DNA of 64,000 nt, from assembly GCA_019914995.1 (NCBI GenBank), contig CM034141.1:434001-498000 (forward strand). Direction: 5' to 3'. Of this stretch, positions 26,129-49,100 are shown piece after piece. Numbering within the stretch: position 1 is the first letter of the stretch; each line of letters begins with the position of its first letter. A program made the translations under genes and the position numbers. The notes beneath the pieces are model-generated. The model worked only from the letters and a program-made list of their open reading frames with translations, searched no databases and was not told the DNA's origin. This stretch comes from Acanthochlamys bracteata (Eukaryota > Streptophyta > Magnoliopsida > Pandanales > Velloziaceae).

Positions 26129-27599
26129 TTATAACGTATTCGCATCGATGAAGCTGAGTATTTGTTGAACGGAGTTGGCAATCTCCTCTGCTGTGCATCT
26201 CGTTTCACTTGTTATCTGCAAGTAATAATTAACTTAGGCATTTAGATTACGTGATTTAATTATAAAAAGAAAAAGAGAATTGTATTACCTTCACATTGAA
26301 AGAGTAGAGAACAGTCTGCTCTATGGTGGTAATGTTAGTGTGCAAGATAGTGAACTGCATGTCCTCAAGTGCAGCTATTGTCTTCAGTAGCTGCCCCGGT
26401 CTCCGGCCGCATAGAATCTTAATCATCGCATCGAACCCGAGCATACGGACTTCGATATCTGCGATGCATGATTTACTTTCGGCCATCTCTTCCCGGAGTC
26501 CGGCAGCAGCAGCATCACTTGGTGAGTCAAACTCCATTAGTTTAATTTGGTCACTGCTGTTAGGCAGAGGGAGGGGAGAGAAGTAAGGTGCTTGTTGTTG
26601 TTGCTGCTGATGTTGTTGTTGCATTGGAAGTACCGGAACTTCTCCGGCACCTCTTTGAACGTCGCCAAATAATCTCCGTCTTTTCTGTGATTCTAAGCAT
26701 TGCAAGAGTTGCTCCAGTTCTCTTACAAACTCAATGGCTCCACCTATGATAGATGCTTGATCTCCCTGGCAGCACAAGCAATGAACATTTTTAAGCCTCT
26801 CATCGATCTATTTGCTTAAGCTTTAAAAAATCAGAAAGACTAATTTATGTTGATTATTCAATTCATTTAGAACAGTAGCAAGGAAATAAAGGTATACGGA
26901 AAAAGTTGAGAATACTCTTTGGACATAGGAGCTAGGCATGAGAGATCTCAAGACTCTGAGATGTTCATTCATTTGCTTCCTTCTATTTCTCTCGACAGCA
27001 ATGTGAGTCATTCTCTGGCTCTCAACTTCTTCACTCGTCTTCATCGATCTCGGCCGCTTTCTTCTTCCATTACTATTCTTCACTACTTCAACAACACCAC
27101 CAACACTCTTATGCTGCTGCTGCTGCAAGGAAATCGAGGCGTTTTCTTCGAGCTGTTCTTGATCAGTAGTATCTTGATGTTGTTGTTGTTGATTATGATG
27201 AAGTAGGGGAACTGGCAGAAGTTGATCATCAGCGAAGTAGTTTTCTTGATCTTCATGGTGATCATCTATGGGTTTGGGTAGTTGATTCAATCCAAGTTTG
27301 GAACCGAAATCGGCAAACTGCATGACATCTGCGAAGCTTAGTTTGTCAATGAAGATTCCATGAGGTGGCGGAGTAGCAGGCGGAGGAGGCGCTGGAGGTT
27401 GTGTGTTGTTCAGAAACATGTAGTCAACCATCTCCATGTTTGTTTCCGCACTCTGCAATAACTTGAAAAACCATGCATCTTGAGATAGTTTGATTATTTT
27501 TTACGTAACGAAACAAAATGGAGAAAACAGAAAAAAAAATAAATTAAGAAACAGATTGATTTTGCGAACCTGGAAGTTGTCTTCGATCTCTTTGTCCAT
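26129..27599 (-). CDS. FAMA: bHLH transcription factor FAMA (guard-cell differentiation)
   Basis: Master bHLH regulator of the last step of the stomatal lineage, acting in the nucleus with SCREAM-type bHLH partners. Four exons (27570-27599, 26916-27452, 26289-26765 and 26129-26215) give 376 residues starting [10 protein letters not shown]. An in-frame ATG three codons upstream (27608) is possible, but MDK matches the Arabidopsis start. FAMA-specific signatures are [18 protein letters not shown] in the N-terminal region and the basic region [20 protein letters not shown] with the H-E-R E-box contacts. The HLH follows as [20 protein letters not shown], interrupted by intron 2. LQCLE matches the LxCxE retinoblastoma-binding motif. 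The C-terminal ACT-like part has [20 protein letters not shown]. Gln-rich stretches lie before the basic region and after the HLH. Confidence 0.96.
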
Positions 27600-27609
27600 G
27601 ATGATCATG

Positions 27610-28628
27610 TATGCATTCGTATTAATAAGTAGTTTCTCGGATATTAATTATTTTGAAACATTGTTGGTGCTGCTGCACCTGCAATGAAAGATTTTGCGGT
27701 AGGGCTCTGACAGGAAAGATATATTGATCAGAATCATTCAAGAACTCTCTGCAGGTATTTTACAAATAAGAAATGAAAAAAGAAGAAAAAGCTTCTAACT
27801 TTATTTTATGCAACGAGTTCACGCTCGTGAGTTTGATTTTGAGTTTGCGTAATGAAAATGGAACAGAAGAGAGCTAAGTATTTCATTGATTGAATGGTGA
27901 AATTCAAACTTCCACCTCTCCAACAAAACTTTATGTCTTTCACATGAGCTACGCCTTCGCAGCCGCTGCTTTTCACCTCTTCACCTTTAATTTCTCTATT
28001 TCATCAAATATTCAGAAAATTAGGAATTATCCTAATTAATCCGAAGTTTCAAGAACAGCCTGATAATTCATGATGCAATATGAAAAATTAAGTTATTAAA
28101 ACACGCTTTGGTAAATATACAAACCGTCTCAAACTATTAACATTCAGGCTTTGCACTACTGCTGTCGCATTAGTTATAGAATAGAAATGAAGTTATATAT
28201 ATACACACACGTACACAAAATAAAGAGATTAATACGGCTTTTTGGTGGCATCTGGAGGTGGTTATTAGTCATAAATCTGGGAGCAACAACATTTGTAGAA
28301 TACCAGTTCTAGGTCGAAATGCTCACTCTTTAACCTGTTTAGTTTTGAGCTAAGTTATTCAGAACCGCATTGAGTCACATATCTTCCTTGAATGACACGG
28401 AGCATACTGCTTCTTGTTGCTGTTGTTGCTTTGTATTGGTCTTGGTTGCTGGCTTTATATCGATCAACTTTTGAGCTCCAAATTTCAGGGATGGACATAA
28501 GTTGCCATGATTTACAAGCCCGAACAAATGTGAGATTTTCCCCTCTTTAACACAATCCTCGATGACATGGCAGTCTTCTTAAGTGATTGGTTCAATCAAC
28601 AATCACGGGACCTTTTGCATCATTATGC
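27610..28628. other. FAMA upstream region and polymerase alpha downstream region
   Basis: About 1 kb between the FAMA start and the POLA stop, both on the minus strand. No coding sequence is supported. 27610-28230 should hold the FAMA 5'UTR and proximal promoter, and 28240-28628 the POLA 3'UTR. No TATA box or repeat stands out clearly. Confidence 0.4.
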
Positions 28629-38918
<10,290 letters not shown>

Positions 38919-38972
38919 GATTCGAGAATAGGCTTGAAATGATAAACGGTTGTTACTTTATTTATTTTTAGG

Positions 38973-39020
38973 GCGCGCGAAAAGTTTTGGCGGGAAATGT
39001 TTACCAATTTTGCGCCAAAA
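38973..39020. promoter_or_regulatory. E2F-type site cluster in the polymerase alpha promoter
   Basis: Three E2F-like motifs lie 55-105 bp upstream of the POLA ATG: GCGCGCGAAAA at 38973-38983, TTTTGGCGGGAAA at 38985-38997, and the near-palindrome TTTTGCGCCAAAA at 39008-39020. The last two match the plant E2F consensus TTTSSCGC on one or both strands. E2F-DP control of replication genes at G1/S is well established, so S-phase regulation is expected. Binding itself is not shown. Confidence 0.8.
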
Positions 39021-39401
39021 CTTTTGGGATTTTATAAATGATCTCTAACAAATGATTTCGGAAAACTAGAATGTTGGTTTAATTTGCAAGAACAGGCCTT
39101 TTTCTTTGAATAAGCTGAGTCATGATTTTGCAGTTCGTTTCATAAATTTTTCTTTCATATATATACTTTTTTTTTTAAATTTTAAAATTTTCTATATAAA
39201 TTATTATTACTATTTATTTTAGTTATTATTATTTTAAATAAAATTAAAGCTCATTCTTTAAAAATTTTAAATAATTTTTTATTTTTTATAAGTACTTCGA
39301 ATATTTTCCGAATCTAAACCTGGTCTAAAAAGCCTGTGAACTTTGTTGGGTTTGGTATTCATACTTATAATTTGATATATGAAAAAACAAATTCTAACAA
39401 C

Positions 39402-39656
39402 TAAGGAGGGTTTGGTTCAGCTTTTCTTTAACACTTTTTAAAAAATTTTATTTTATATTTTTTAATACATATTTATAAGTATTTAAAAAATTTATTTAAA
39501 AATTTAGAAAGTGTAAAAAAATTTTACGTAATAAAATTTTTTTACATATTTTTATTATTTTTTTATAAGTAAAAAATAAAATTTATATTTTAAAAAAAAT
39601 TATAAATATCATCTATTTTAAAAAAACTTCGTTTCTTACTCGATCCCAAACGCATC
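39402..39656. mobile_element. Tourist-like MITE copy
   Basis: The left end TAAGGAGGGTTTGGTTCAGC and right end CGATCCCAAACGCATCG are imperfect inverted repeats. The interior contains the family core TTTATTTAAAAATTTAGAAA and GTGTAAAAAAATTTTA, also seen in the 1718-1983 element. Confidence 0.65.
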
Positions 39657-40012
39657 GACACTTTGACAGTGCTCTCAAGTGCTTATCGTTACAAATAAAT
39701 ACTTTATATTTTTAAATATATTTTATACAGTATTTATAATTCTTTTACAATATTTGAAACACATAGAAAATTATATATCATAATATTTATATAATATTTA
39801 TTATTTTTATTTAAGCTATAAAATTTAAGCTTATTTAAAAAAATTATTTTTTATTTAAAAAAAGTTACAATTAATAAGTACTGTAAACGTTCCTAAGCCT
39901 CGTGTTTAATTTTTAAGAACTAAGTTCAATAAAAATTAGTTGAAATTAATTTGAAAAAATTTAGACCTAGAAAGTGGCTCTAAATTATAATTTGATAGGA
40001 AAAAGTAAGTTT

Positions 40013-40202
40013 AATGAAATTGAAACAAATCGTATAAAAAGTTTTGATTAATCATTCTTTCATAAATCAAAGAAATCAAAACTATTCAAATAAGAATCTC
40101 ATTCTTTCATAATGAATTGAAACAAATCGTATAAAAAGTTTTGATTAATCATTCTTTCATGAATCAAAGAAATCAAAACTATTCAAATAAGAATCTCATA
40201 GA
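40013..40202. repeat. 97-bp tandem duplication
   Basis: Two nearly identical head-to-tail units, offset by 97 bp, each contain TGAAACAAATCGTATAAAAA, GATTAATCATTCTTTCAT and CAAATAAGAATCTCAT. Only a few differences separate them, so the duplication is recent compared with the decayed MITEs around it. Confidence 0.85.
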
Positions 40203-40267
40203 TTCAGCCATTAAAGAAGTAAGCCATCACTTGTTAAATAATCTTGACTGTTTAAATTATGTTAAAA

Positions 40268-40833
40268 AAGGGTCTGTTTGATAAGTTTGGAAAAACGCTT
40301 CTCAAATGCTGATTTTTATTTTTTTTATTTTATATTTTTTAATATATTTTTTATAAGTATATACAAAATTTATTAAAAATTTTTTAAATATAAAAAAATT
40401 TTATATAATAAAATTTTTTATTACTTATTTTTATTATTTTTTTGAGATAAAAAATAAAGTTAAAAAAAAACAAAAATATTTTTGTTTTATAAAAATTTTT
40501 TTTATAAACACATCCAAACAGTTTCAAAAAACAATTGCAAAAAATACCTAAAATTAGTTTTGTGTTTTTTCATTTTCACTATCTTAGATGTTTATATAAT
40601 AAAGTTCAGAGGGCGTTTGACATTAGTTTCAAAAAAATATTTTTTAATTTTTAATTCATATTTATTAATATATTTTAAGAAATTTTTAGATAATTTATTT
40701 AAAATTTGAAAATATAAAAAAGTCAACAAGTAATTTTTTTATTATTTATTTTTAAATAAAAAGTAAAACTTATTTTTTAAAAAAATCTTTTATTTTAATT
40801 TTTTTATTTCAAAAATATTATCAAACGCTTTAT
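40268..40833. mobile_element. two adjacent Tourist-like MITE copies
   Basis: 40268-40523 runs from GGTCTGTTTGATAAG to CACATCCAAACAG. 40606-40833 runs from AGAGGGCGTTTGACATTAG to TTATCAAACGCTTT. Both have the AT-rich core of the family (AATATATTTTxxAA, then ATTACTTATTTTTATT). A fifth, end-less copy may lie at about 41370-41580. They share the 3.6-kb divergent spacer between POLA and the receptor-like kinase. Confidence 0.55.
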
Positions 40834-41639
40834 TAATCTTAGAAGACTAGCACATAAGATGGCTTTTTAACGGTATATAAATATTTATAGAATTTGTTTA
40901 TTTACGGTAAATAATTCGAAAGTAACATTTATTTTTACTACAAAATCGATGACGAATTATTTCCAATATTATTATTAATAATTAATTATTTTTAAAATTC
41001 ATTTTTAGACTTATAATATCCGGACTCTAAATCAACTTTTGAATTAAGTTCTATACAAAATAAATGATTATAAAGTTATATAAAAACATATTTTAAAAAA
41101 TATTTTAAAAAATATTTTTTACAGAATTATTTTATATATTAAGATCTCGTTTTAATCTTATGAAAATAAAATTGACGATGTGAGTTTTGTTAAAATAAAA
41201 TTAAAAACATAATAAAATATGATAAAAATAAAATTTAAAATAATAATTAAAATATTTAACATAAAATATTAAAATTATTTAATATGAAATAAATAATACT
41301 TAAAACATGCGAGTACAAAATTTAAAATTTAAAATTTAAAAAATTAAATAAAATTTTATCGCAATTGAAAAATTGATCTAATTAGACAATTTTTACATTA
41401 TCGTTCTTAAAAATAGTTTTTAATTTTTTAAAATATACTTTTAATAAATTTTATAAAATTTAGTTAAATTTTAAAATATAAAACAATTTTTCATATATAA
41501 AATTATTATTATCTTAAATAAAAAGCAAAACTTATTTTTTAAAATTAAATAAAAATATTTATTATTTTAATAAATGCCAAATCAAGCCAGGTGATAAGAG
41601 GCATTGATCCAAATAAAAATAAAAATAAAGCATAGAAGA

Positions 41640-42516
41640 TTCCAAAGGTCTTATCATGACAGCTGTATTCCTCTTCCATGCGTGTCTTATTATTATTGTC
41701 CTCTCTTTTCTCTCCCTGCCTTGCAGAGTTCCGTTCTTTAAAAGCTTCTGCAGTTTCTTGTTGTTTCTCTTGTTACTTGCCGATTCTTTTTTTAAATTTC
41801 TTGAAAGGTTAGAGAACTTGCATTCATTTCTTTTCCTATCTCAAATTAATTAATTGAAGAGAAAAAAAAGCTGCATAACTGTTTTGATGAACTATTTTTA
41901 AGAGATCCTACAGCTGCTGCTCACTGAAAATATTTTAGTTCTTTTCAGCTTCAAAATCAATCACTTCTTACTTGCTCACTTCAATCTTTTTGTTCTCTTA
42001 TGAATTCCATGATTGAAATTTGAAAATTGTTCCATGTTTCTCACTTCCTGCTTTTCTCCATTGGTTTTGCTTAGTTTCATCAAGATTTGTAGACGTTCCA
42101 CCAAAATACCAAGTTTTCTTCACAGAAAACATACTCCAATTGTCTCCATAATCTGAACTTTCCACAAAAGCTTAGCTCCATTGGTTTTGCTTAGCTCGAA
42201 ATCTGTTCAAGGTTTGATTTCTTGGGTAAAAATCTGACTTTCACAACTTTTATTTTCTATCATATTGCCAAAAACAAGTTTCTTTATCTCTATTTTTGTT
42301 CAAAATTTTAACTTTTCTGCAAGTTCAGACTTTTTAGAACTAATTCTTAGTCATTCGCAGAAAAAGAAAAAAGAAAGAAGACAAGTTCTGCTCTAAGTTC
42401 TGTTCAATTTTCGATTTTTTTTCCTTTAAAAGTCTAATTCACAGAATTTTTAGCTCCAATTCTGTTCAAATTTTTAATACTGATCAAAGAATTAAGAACA
42501 TAGCAGAACAAGAAAT
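41640..42516 (+). promoter_or_regulatory. probable long T-rich leader of the receptor-like kinase
   Basis: The sequence changes at about 41640 from MITE-like A/T to pyrimidine-rich DNA that runs up to the kinase ATG. It looks like a long 5'UTR plus core promoter. It contains an upstream ATG frame of 65 codons (41656-41853) and a short direct repeat, TCCATTGGTTTTGCTTAG, at 42057-42074 and 42177-42194. A leader intron may be present. Transcript ends cannot be fixed from sequence. Confidence 0.4.
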
Positions 42517-44859
42517 ATGTCTTCGACATTTCTCGGCGAAGAGCTCTCACAAAGAACGATAATCTTCGGTCTCCACTTGTGGGTAATCGTTGGTATCGCC
42601 ATCGGGGCAGGTTTCGTTCTTCTTCTATTTATAATCTCTCTATGGATTGCGTACCGCCGTTCTTCAACTCACCATCACCAAAAGTCAAAGCTAAATCGCC
42701 ATCCGAGTAGTCCAATTGTCACCAAAGAGATTCAAGAAATCCACATTGATTCATCAGAGTTCAAGAAACCGTTACCGGAGATCAATGCCCGATCGAATTC
42801 AATGGAAAGGATTCACATTGAAATTGGTAAGGGTCATAGAATAACGTATCCGAACCGAGGAAGCGGCAGCGGTGGTGGTGGAGGAGCTGGAGGGTCTTCA
42901 GGAGACTGCCATCTTTCTATGGCTACACCTGAAGTTTCTCACCTTGGTTGGGGACACTGGTACACTCTCCGGGAGCTTGAAGATGCGACTGGTATGTTCT
43001 CCAATGAGAATGTGATCGGAGAAGGCGGGTATGGGATTGTTTACCATGGTGTGTTGGGTGATGGAACTCATGTTGCTGTTAAGAATTTGCTTAATAACAG
43101 GTACCAGACCACCAACAGGTTGACCTATATTTTACTTTGTTCGAGTTTTATTGCAAAATGAAATTTCTTTCTAGTTTTTTATCGCTGGTTTAATTAGAGA
43201 GGAAGTCTTTTGGAGGGATGTTTGAGGTTATTCTGTCGAGGAATATACATGTTTGAATCGCTATAATAGAAAGTTGGCTTTTGGAAGCCAACGTGAGGAA
43301 AACCTTAATTCGTAATGTACAAGTTACATTTTATGACCATTGTATTATGCCAAGGTGTATGTCAATACTTAAGTTCTGTGGTTTGTTCTATAGAGCTTGT
43401 TTTCCGATTTAGTTAAGTTCGAGCATCAAGACATTGATATGTTAATCAAGCTATGTTTTAGTAGGGGTCAAGCTGAGAGGGAATTCAAGGTTGAAGTAGA
43501 GGCAGTAGGTCGTGTTCGGCACAAGAATTTGGTTAGACTGCTGGGATATTGTGCAGAAGGTGCTCACAGGTACTCGTTTATGTCCGATCTCTCAGCTGCT
43601 ATATGTAATCATGTAAATTCTATGTCTTCTCAATGTTTTTGATGGTGCTCTAGGATACTTGTTTATGAGTATGTTGACAATGGAAACTTAGAACAATGGC
43701 TTCATGGAGATGTTGGACCAGTAAGTCCTCTTACATGGGAAGTTCGGATGAAGATTATTTTGGGAACGGCTAAAGGGTAATTGTCAAGGTATCTTTTGTT
43801 ACTTGCTCAAGCATTGTCATTTCCTTATTGAGATTTGGCTCTTCGTGGATGCAGCTTGATGTACTTGCACGAGGGACTTGAACCAAAGGTAGTCCACCGT
43901 GATGTGAAATCGAGCAATATTTTGCTAGATAAGCAGTGGAACCCAAAGGTGTCTGATTTTGGGCTTGCTAAGTTCTTAGGCTCAGATAGGAGCTATGTCA
44001 CAACTCATGTTATGGGGACCTTTGGGTTAGTTATATAGAAAAGCAGCTACGGATTGTGTAGTAATAATTGACATCACATGAGACTGACGATGCCCATGTT
44101 TTCTAGATATGTAGCCCCAGAATATGCCAGCACTGGAATGCTCAATGAAAGGAGTGATGTGTATAGTTTTGGCATACTCATCATGGAGATAATTTCTGGT
44201 AGAGTCCCAGTTGATTACCGCAGGCCTCCTGGCGAGGTTTGTGCTGCATTGGAACTTCGGAAATCTTGATGGAAGGGTATATTGAAATTCTTGAATTTTC
44301 TTATTAAGTTGACATTTGTCTGCTTTTAGGTTAACCTGGTTGAGTGGCTTAAGAATATGCTAAGCAAACGGAACTCTGAAGGGGTATTGGATTCTAAGAT
44401 ACCTGAGAAGCCTTCATCTAGGGCTTTGAAAAAAGCTCTGTTAGTGTCACTGAAATGTGTCGATCCTGATTCACAAAAGCGGCCAAAAATGGGACATGTG
44501 ATACATATGCTTGAAGTTGATGATTTCCAATATCGAGATGTAAGTCGTAATGCCACTTATTTGGTAGCACCGCCTGTCTTTTTTTTTAGTGCATTGTAAG
44601 TTCATTATATCAAAGCGCTTTTACAACAGCAATACCATTTCCAATCTTGCAATTCTGCAATAGATTACCAGCATTGACCATTGCTTTTATGGTGAAACCA
44701 AAATGTACATCATTGTTTCAATTTTCACTTGACGAACCTGCATCTTATTGGATGGCTGTTCGTTGTTTTCAGGACCGTCAAGCTAATAATAGAGATCAGG
44801 GACGAGTGCTTCATGACAAGAGCATAGTCAGCAGAGAAGCCATTGACAGTGGTAGGTGA
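42517..44859 (+). CDS. receptor-like Ser/Thr kinase of the At1g01540 type
   Basis: Membrane-anchored kinase without a large ectodomain. Seven exons (42517-43100, 43465-43569, 43654-43776, 43855-44025, 44107-44236, 44330-44539 and 44773-44859) give 469 residues. A single transmembrane span lies at about 24-46, after a short N-terminus. A Ser/Gly-rich juxtamembrane region ends in [17 protein letters not shown], a block typical of this family. The kinase domain has the P-loop [11 protein letters not shown], Lys in HVAVKNLL, the HRD loop [22 protein letters not shown], and the activation segment with [16 protein letters not shown]. It is an RD kinase with all catalytic residues present. The C-terminal [13 protein letters not shown] is characteristic of the subfamily. 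The short tail after exon 6 ([10 protein letters not shown]...) varies between relatives. Exon phases agree. The ligand and pathway are unknown. Confidence 0.94.
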
Positions 44860-44869
44860 TAATGGCAGG

Positions 44870-46110
44870 TATATGCATAAAGCAAGAAACCCTCTATAGT
44901 GAAGCACGTCGCAGAATATCAAACTTCCCAGTTCATCAAAAACTCACTCAAAACTTAAGGTTTCTACGAGGAGGTAAGGTTTTCCTTGAAGCCAGCTCCC
45001 CTGAGAAGCTCTTCGATCAGAAGAGCTGGCGCGAGCAGATTCACCGTGCTGCCAGATTAAACTACCAGTATATGCAGCAATTGGACCCGACTGTCCTGCA
45101 AATTTGTGTGCTATCAAATTTTTTTGGGCAATTCCTTGTTGAATTTTGTTTTGTACAGATCATAATAAGTTCATCCCACGTTTGTTATCATCTTCATTAT
45201 TTTTCGCCCTTAGAAAACTGCCTGTATATTTTGCAACTTCCATAACCAACAGTTTAGCAGTTCAACTGATTTCCTGTATCATATTGTGTGGTGTTAAACT
45301 CTCTCACATTTTACTGTATTCAACATTTTTTATTCGTGTTTTTTTACTTTCCTTTTTCTTTTTTTTTTGCTTCACTAATACGTCTCCGTCTACTCGATCG
45401 ATTTTGTTTTACTTTATTCTCAGTTAATCTCCGTATCTCCTTATTTCTTTTTCTTTTCTTTTTTTTTGCCTTTCTCTTTTGGTTTCTTAGGTATGTTTCT
45501 ATTCGTTGATTTATAAATTTGTATTCAATTCTTGGTTCTAATGAATCAATCTCACACTACGTTTTATTCAGTGTTGACCCGTTCTTCAAGTTTGGTTTCG
45601 TATTTATATGTTTTTATCTTTGATTTTACTTTCTCCCCCTTGAATATGTTGTTAATTCATTGATCGATCTCTACGCTATTGCTTTGTTAATTAATTTGCA
45701 CAGAATTTTGGTTTCGCGCAACAGGCTTATGTATATTACTTTGTTGGTAGATAATCTCGAAGAAAAACCGGCAGGAGATCTGCATGAATCTATTTCAAGT
45801 TACTGACCCCAACCATACTCTTTAGATCTTTCTGTTCTCATATCAACATGCTGGTGTTCTCAAGTGATTTTCGTTTTCTCAGGTGTTTAATAGACTATTA
45901 TTAAAGTTACCCAAAAAAAAAAAGTTTTCCAAATTAAAGATACAGTATGATTTCATGACATTGAATACTTTCATTATTCTTTTAAGACAAATTTTGCTTT
46001 GCAAGAGACCGTGTTCGTATTGGAAAATCTCCATAAAGCTTAAGTGGCACCTCATGCAATAAAATGAACAAATGGGACGACAAATTTACAACACGCAATT
46101 AATTCATAGT
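44870..46110. other. downstream region of the kinase gene, no supported gene
   Basis: 44860-45240 is likely the kinase 3'UTR. It is followed by T-rich DNA (45300-45700) and mixed sequence up to the PLC-like gene's stop at 46119. A 129-codon frame at 44856-45245 overlaps the kinase stop and resembles no family I know. Confidence 0.4.
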
Positions 46111-46118
46111 GAACTGGC

Positions 46119-49100
46119 TTACACAAGCAGCATTCCAATCAACCACCATTTGTTAAAAAAATTTCTCTGCTTTGTAGCACTTGATGTATCACGAATTGTC
46201 GATGAGGGTGTATTGCTCGAAGGAGATGAATCTGACGGTGGTGGTACATCGCAGCTACCAAATGTCCCGTTCGCCTGTTGCAAAAGCAAATAATCGCTTA
46301 GCGTTTCCTATAGTCTATGGTAAGCTTGTAGAGTAGGTTTATAAATAATTACCTTGCAATATGCAAGATTGTCACAACCACAGAGGAGATGACCATTCGC
46401 AACATCTATAGCTTCTTGTACGCCTCCTCCATTGCTTTTCTGTATCAAACATTTGAGATATAACTTATGAACATAAAGAATACACATCTATCCTCGAAAA
46501 AGATTGCATATGACATGCGTGAAGACTGGCTATACAGTGTAAAAATCCACAGCAACGAAGTTTGGGTATCGGTTGCCAGAGGCGGTTGCGCAAGTTTCGA
46601 GCATTTTGGCAAGAGGATTTGAGTTGTCTGCACAGGCTGAAGTTGCATTTGGAGTTGTCAAAAAGTAGTTCATCAAAACCAGTGACCTTGATTTTGTGCT
46701 CATTGGTTGAGACTCTGCCCTGTTAGGACATGAGCCTGCTATCATCCCAGGGTCGCCATCTAACAATTAGAAGCAGGTAAAAGAAAAAGTTAAAAGATTG
46801 GAACTTTTATCAACTAAAGACTTCCTCACTTCAGTATTTCTTACACTGGTTTTCCACAACATAACTCCATTCGTATGCAATTCCTTCAGATGCCTCTTTG
46901 TTCCTTTTCGATGTGAAAACTATCAAGCGATGGTTCTTGTTTATCATGTCACTAAGCAATGGCCAGTCATTACCAGTCTTGGGCATTTCAGACACCGGGA
47001 ACCAATACTTCATCAGGCCTGAGGCATTGAACACTTTGGTAATGCCATTAGGGGATGTGACATAGTCTTCAATGAAGATGGTTATCACTTCTGAAGGGTT
47101 GGCTTCTAAGAAGGTCTGGATCTCTTTCAGTACATTCATTGCAGGTTGCTGATCAATTGCTATCAGGATTAGTGGTTAGTTCACTAGATAATAACAAACA
47201 CACATAGAAATGAAAAAAAGAAAAGTTCCATTATCTTACAAATGCAGTGAAATTGTAGCATTGCCCGCCAAAGGAATGGCACAACCATATGTCATTCAAG
47301 AAATCATACATATCAAGCATGAGGCCCCTGACGCCATTCTGCATCCAACAACTATAAATGAAAAGAGGGACCAACTAAGTTGACAACCCCTCAGAAAAAT
47401 ATGGTAATTTCACATTACAAAATGCTTTAAGAATGAAACATAATCTAACTGGTTGGAAAGGATATATGCTCCCAGCTCCCATAGAACTTTATATGCTTGA
47501 ACCAAGTGATAAGTACAAAGACATTTTCCATAGTGAGCAAGTTTCTAAGTGGCTTAGCCGCATAACTCATTATGAGATTTTTCAGTATTACCAAGTTTCT
47601 TATCACTTTTAAATTAGAAGTCGCTTATTACATCTTCATACAGTAACTATAGTTCCCTTTAGAACTTCTAAACAACTACTCCAGCTTAACCCTCCCCACC
47701 CAAGATAATTTTTTATAAAAAACACTGTAGCAATTTCGTAAATAATCAGAAGCCAAAAAGAATAGCGCAATCAAAACTTATCCCCCTCAAGAGTGACTGC
47801 AGTTTGTGAAGCCAATGACTTCTTGGCACGTACATACCAAAACTTACTAAGGAGAGTGCAAGGCACGAATATAATACAAAGCCAACTTACAAAATCTCTG
47901 ATGACCCTTTCTCTGTCCCTGACCAAAACTTTCGGCCACGAATGACCTTTTCTTTTACTTTATGGAGAAAGAGAAAGATCATTTCAGCTTCATCGTCACA
48001 ACTTAGTTACTATATCCTATTATTATTTTTTGAAATATCTATATTCAGTATCCACGGTCCAATAAATATTACTTTTTCCATTCGTTTGCAACTTGCAAAG
48101 CAATAGTTTACATGACAAGCAAAACCGCAAAGCACAGGCTAAGTGAGAACAAAAACAAAACTAAAAAGCCCTCACAAAAAGACGAAAGTCTAATTACTTG
48201 ACCGTAGCATTCAGCAAGATATACCACCATTATAGATAGTCATCATCGGTTAAATGATAGAGAAGAGTCTATAGATAAATATAATTAGACTTACATTGAG
48301 TTGAGAAGTGATGGTATCAAGCTGATTGGTTGGAGCAATTAACGGTGTTCCAGTCATCGACGGTTGTCCTCTCAACGCAAAGGAGTTGTGAGTAGTCAGC
48401 CACGAGTACATGTTAAACGGTTGTCCTTTGTCCTGTTAATTTAGTCATCAAAGATAGAACATCATCACAATCATCATCATCATCATCATCGTCAACAACA
48501 ACAACTACTTGGACAGCAATACCATAAGTCATCTATTGACTAAAACTAACCAAACAGGAACAAGTATAATCGTGTTGAAGTTCATCATCAATTGACTATA
48601 ACAGCATATAAAACAGTAAACATCGGAAATAATTGAGACAGTTAAGACGCTGGAATAAGAAATTAAATATTACTCTCAACCACTAGAACAAAATTAAACA
48701 AAAATCACAACAGAGAGGACTGAGTTGGATGAATTATAACAACAAAATCAACACCGTCAAAATGGTTTCCCTCAACAACAACAACAAAAGCTCGCACTTC
48801 CCTCAATATGAATTCGCTAATTGAAGGAAATGTAAATAGAAACACTTCAACGTTGAGATGAAATTAGAAAACAAAACCTTAGATTTCGGATCCAACGGCT
48901 TGAGTCGAACACATTTACTCGGAAGACCTGTGCAACCATCGCAGTGCAACCCAGAATCACAATCACTATCGGTATTACATGTTTCCCCAACCTGCAACGT
49001 CAATTATTCACAAATCAAGCAATCCTCTAACTCTCAACAACAAATCGAACTTCAAAAACATCAATCGATCAGTTTCTATATGTACAGAAATCAAACCACT

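Noticed and set aside
44856..45245. 129-codon frame overlapping the kinase stop codon
   Set aside because: No recognisable family, no splice or promoter context; most likely kinase 3'UTR.
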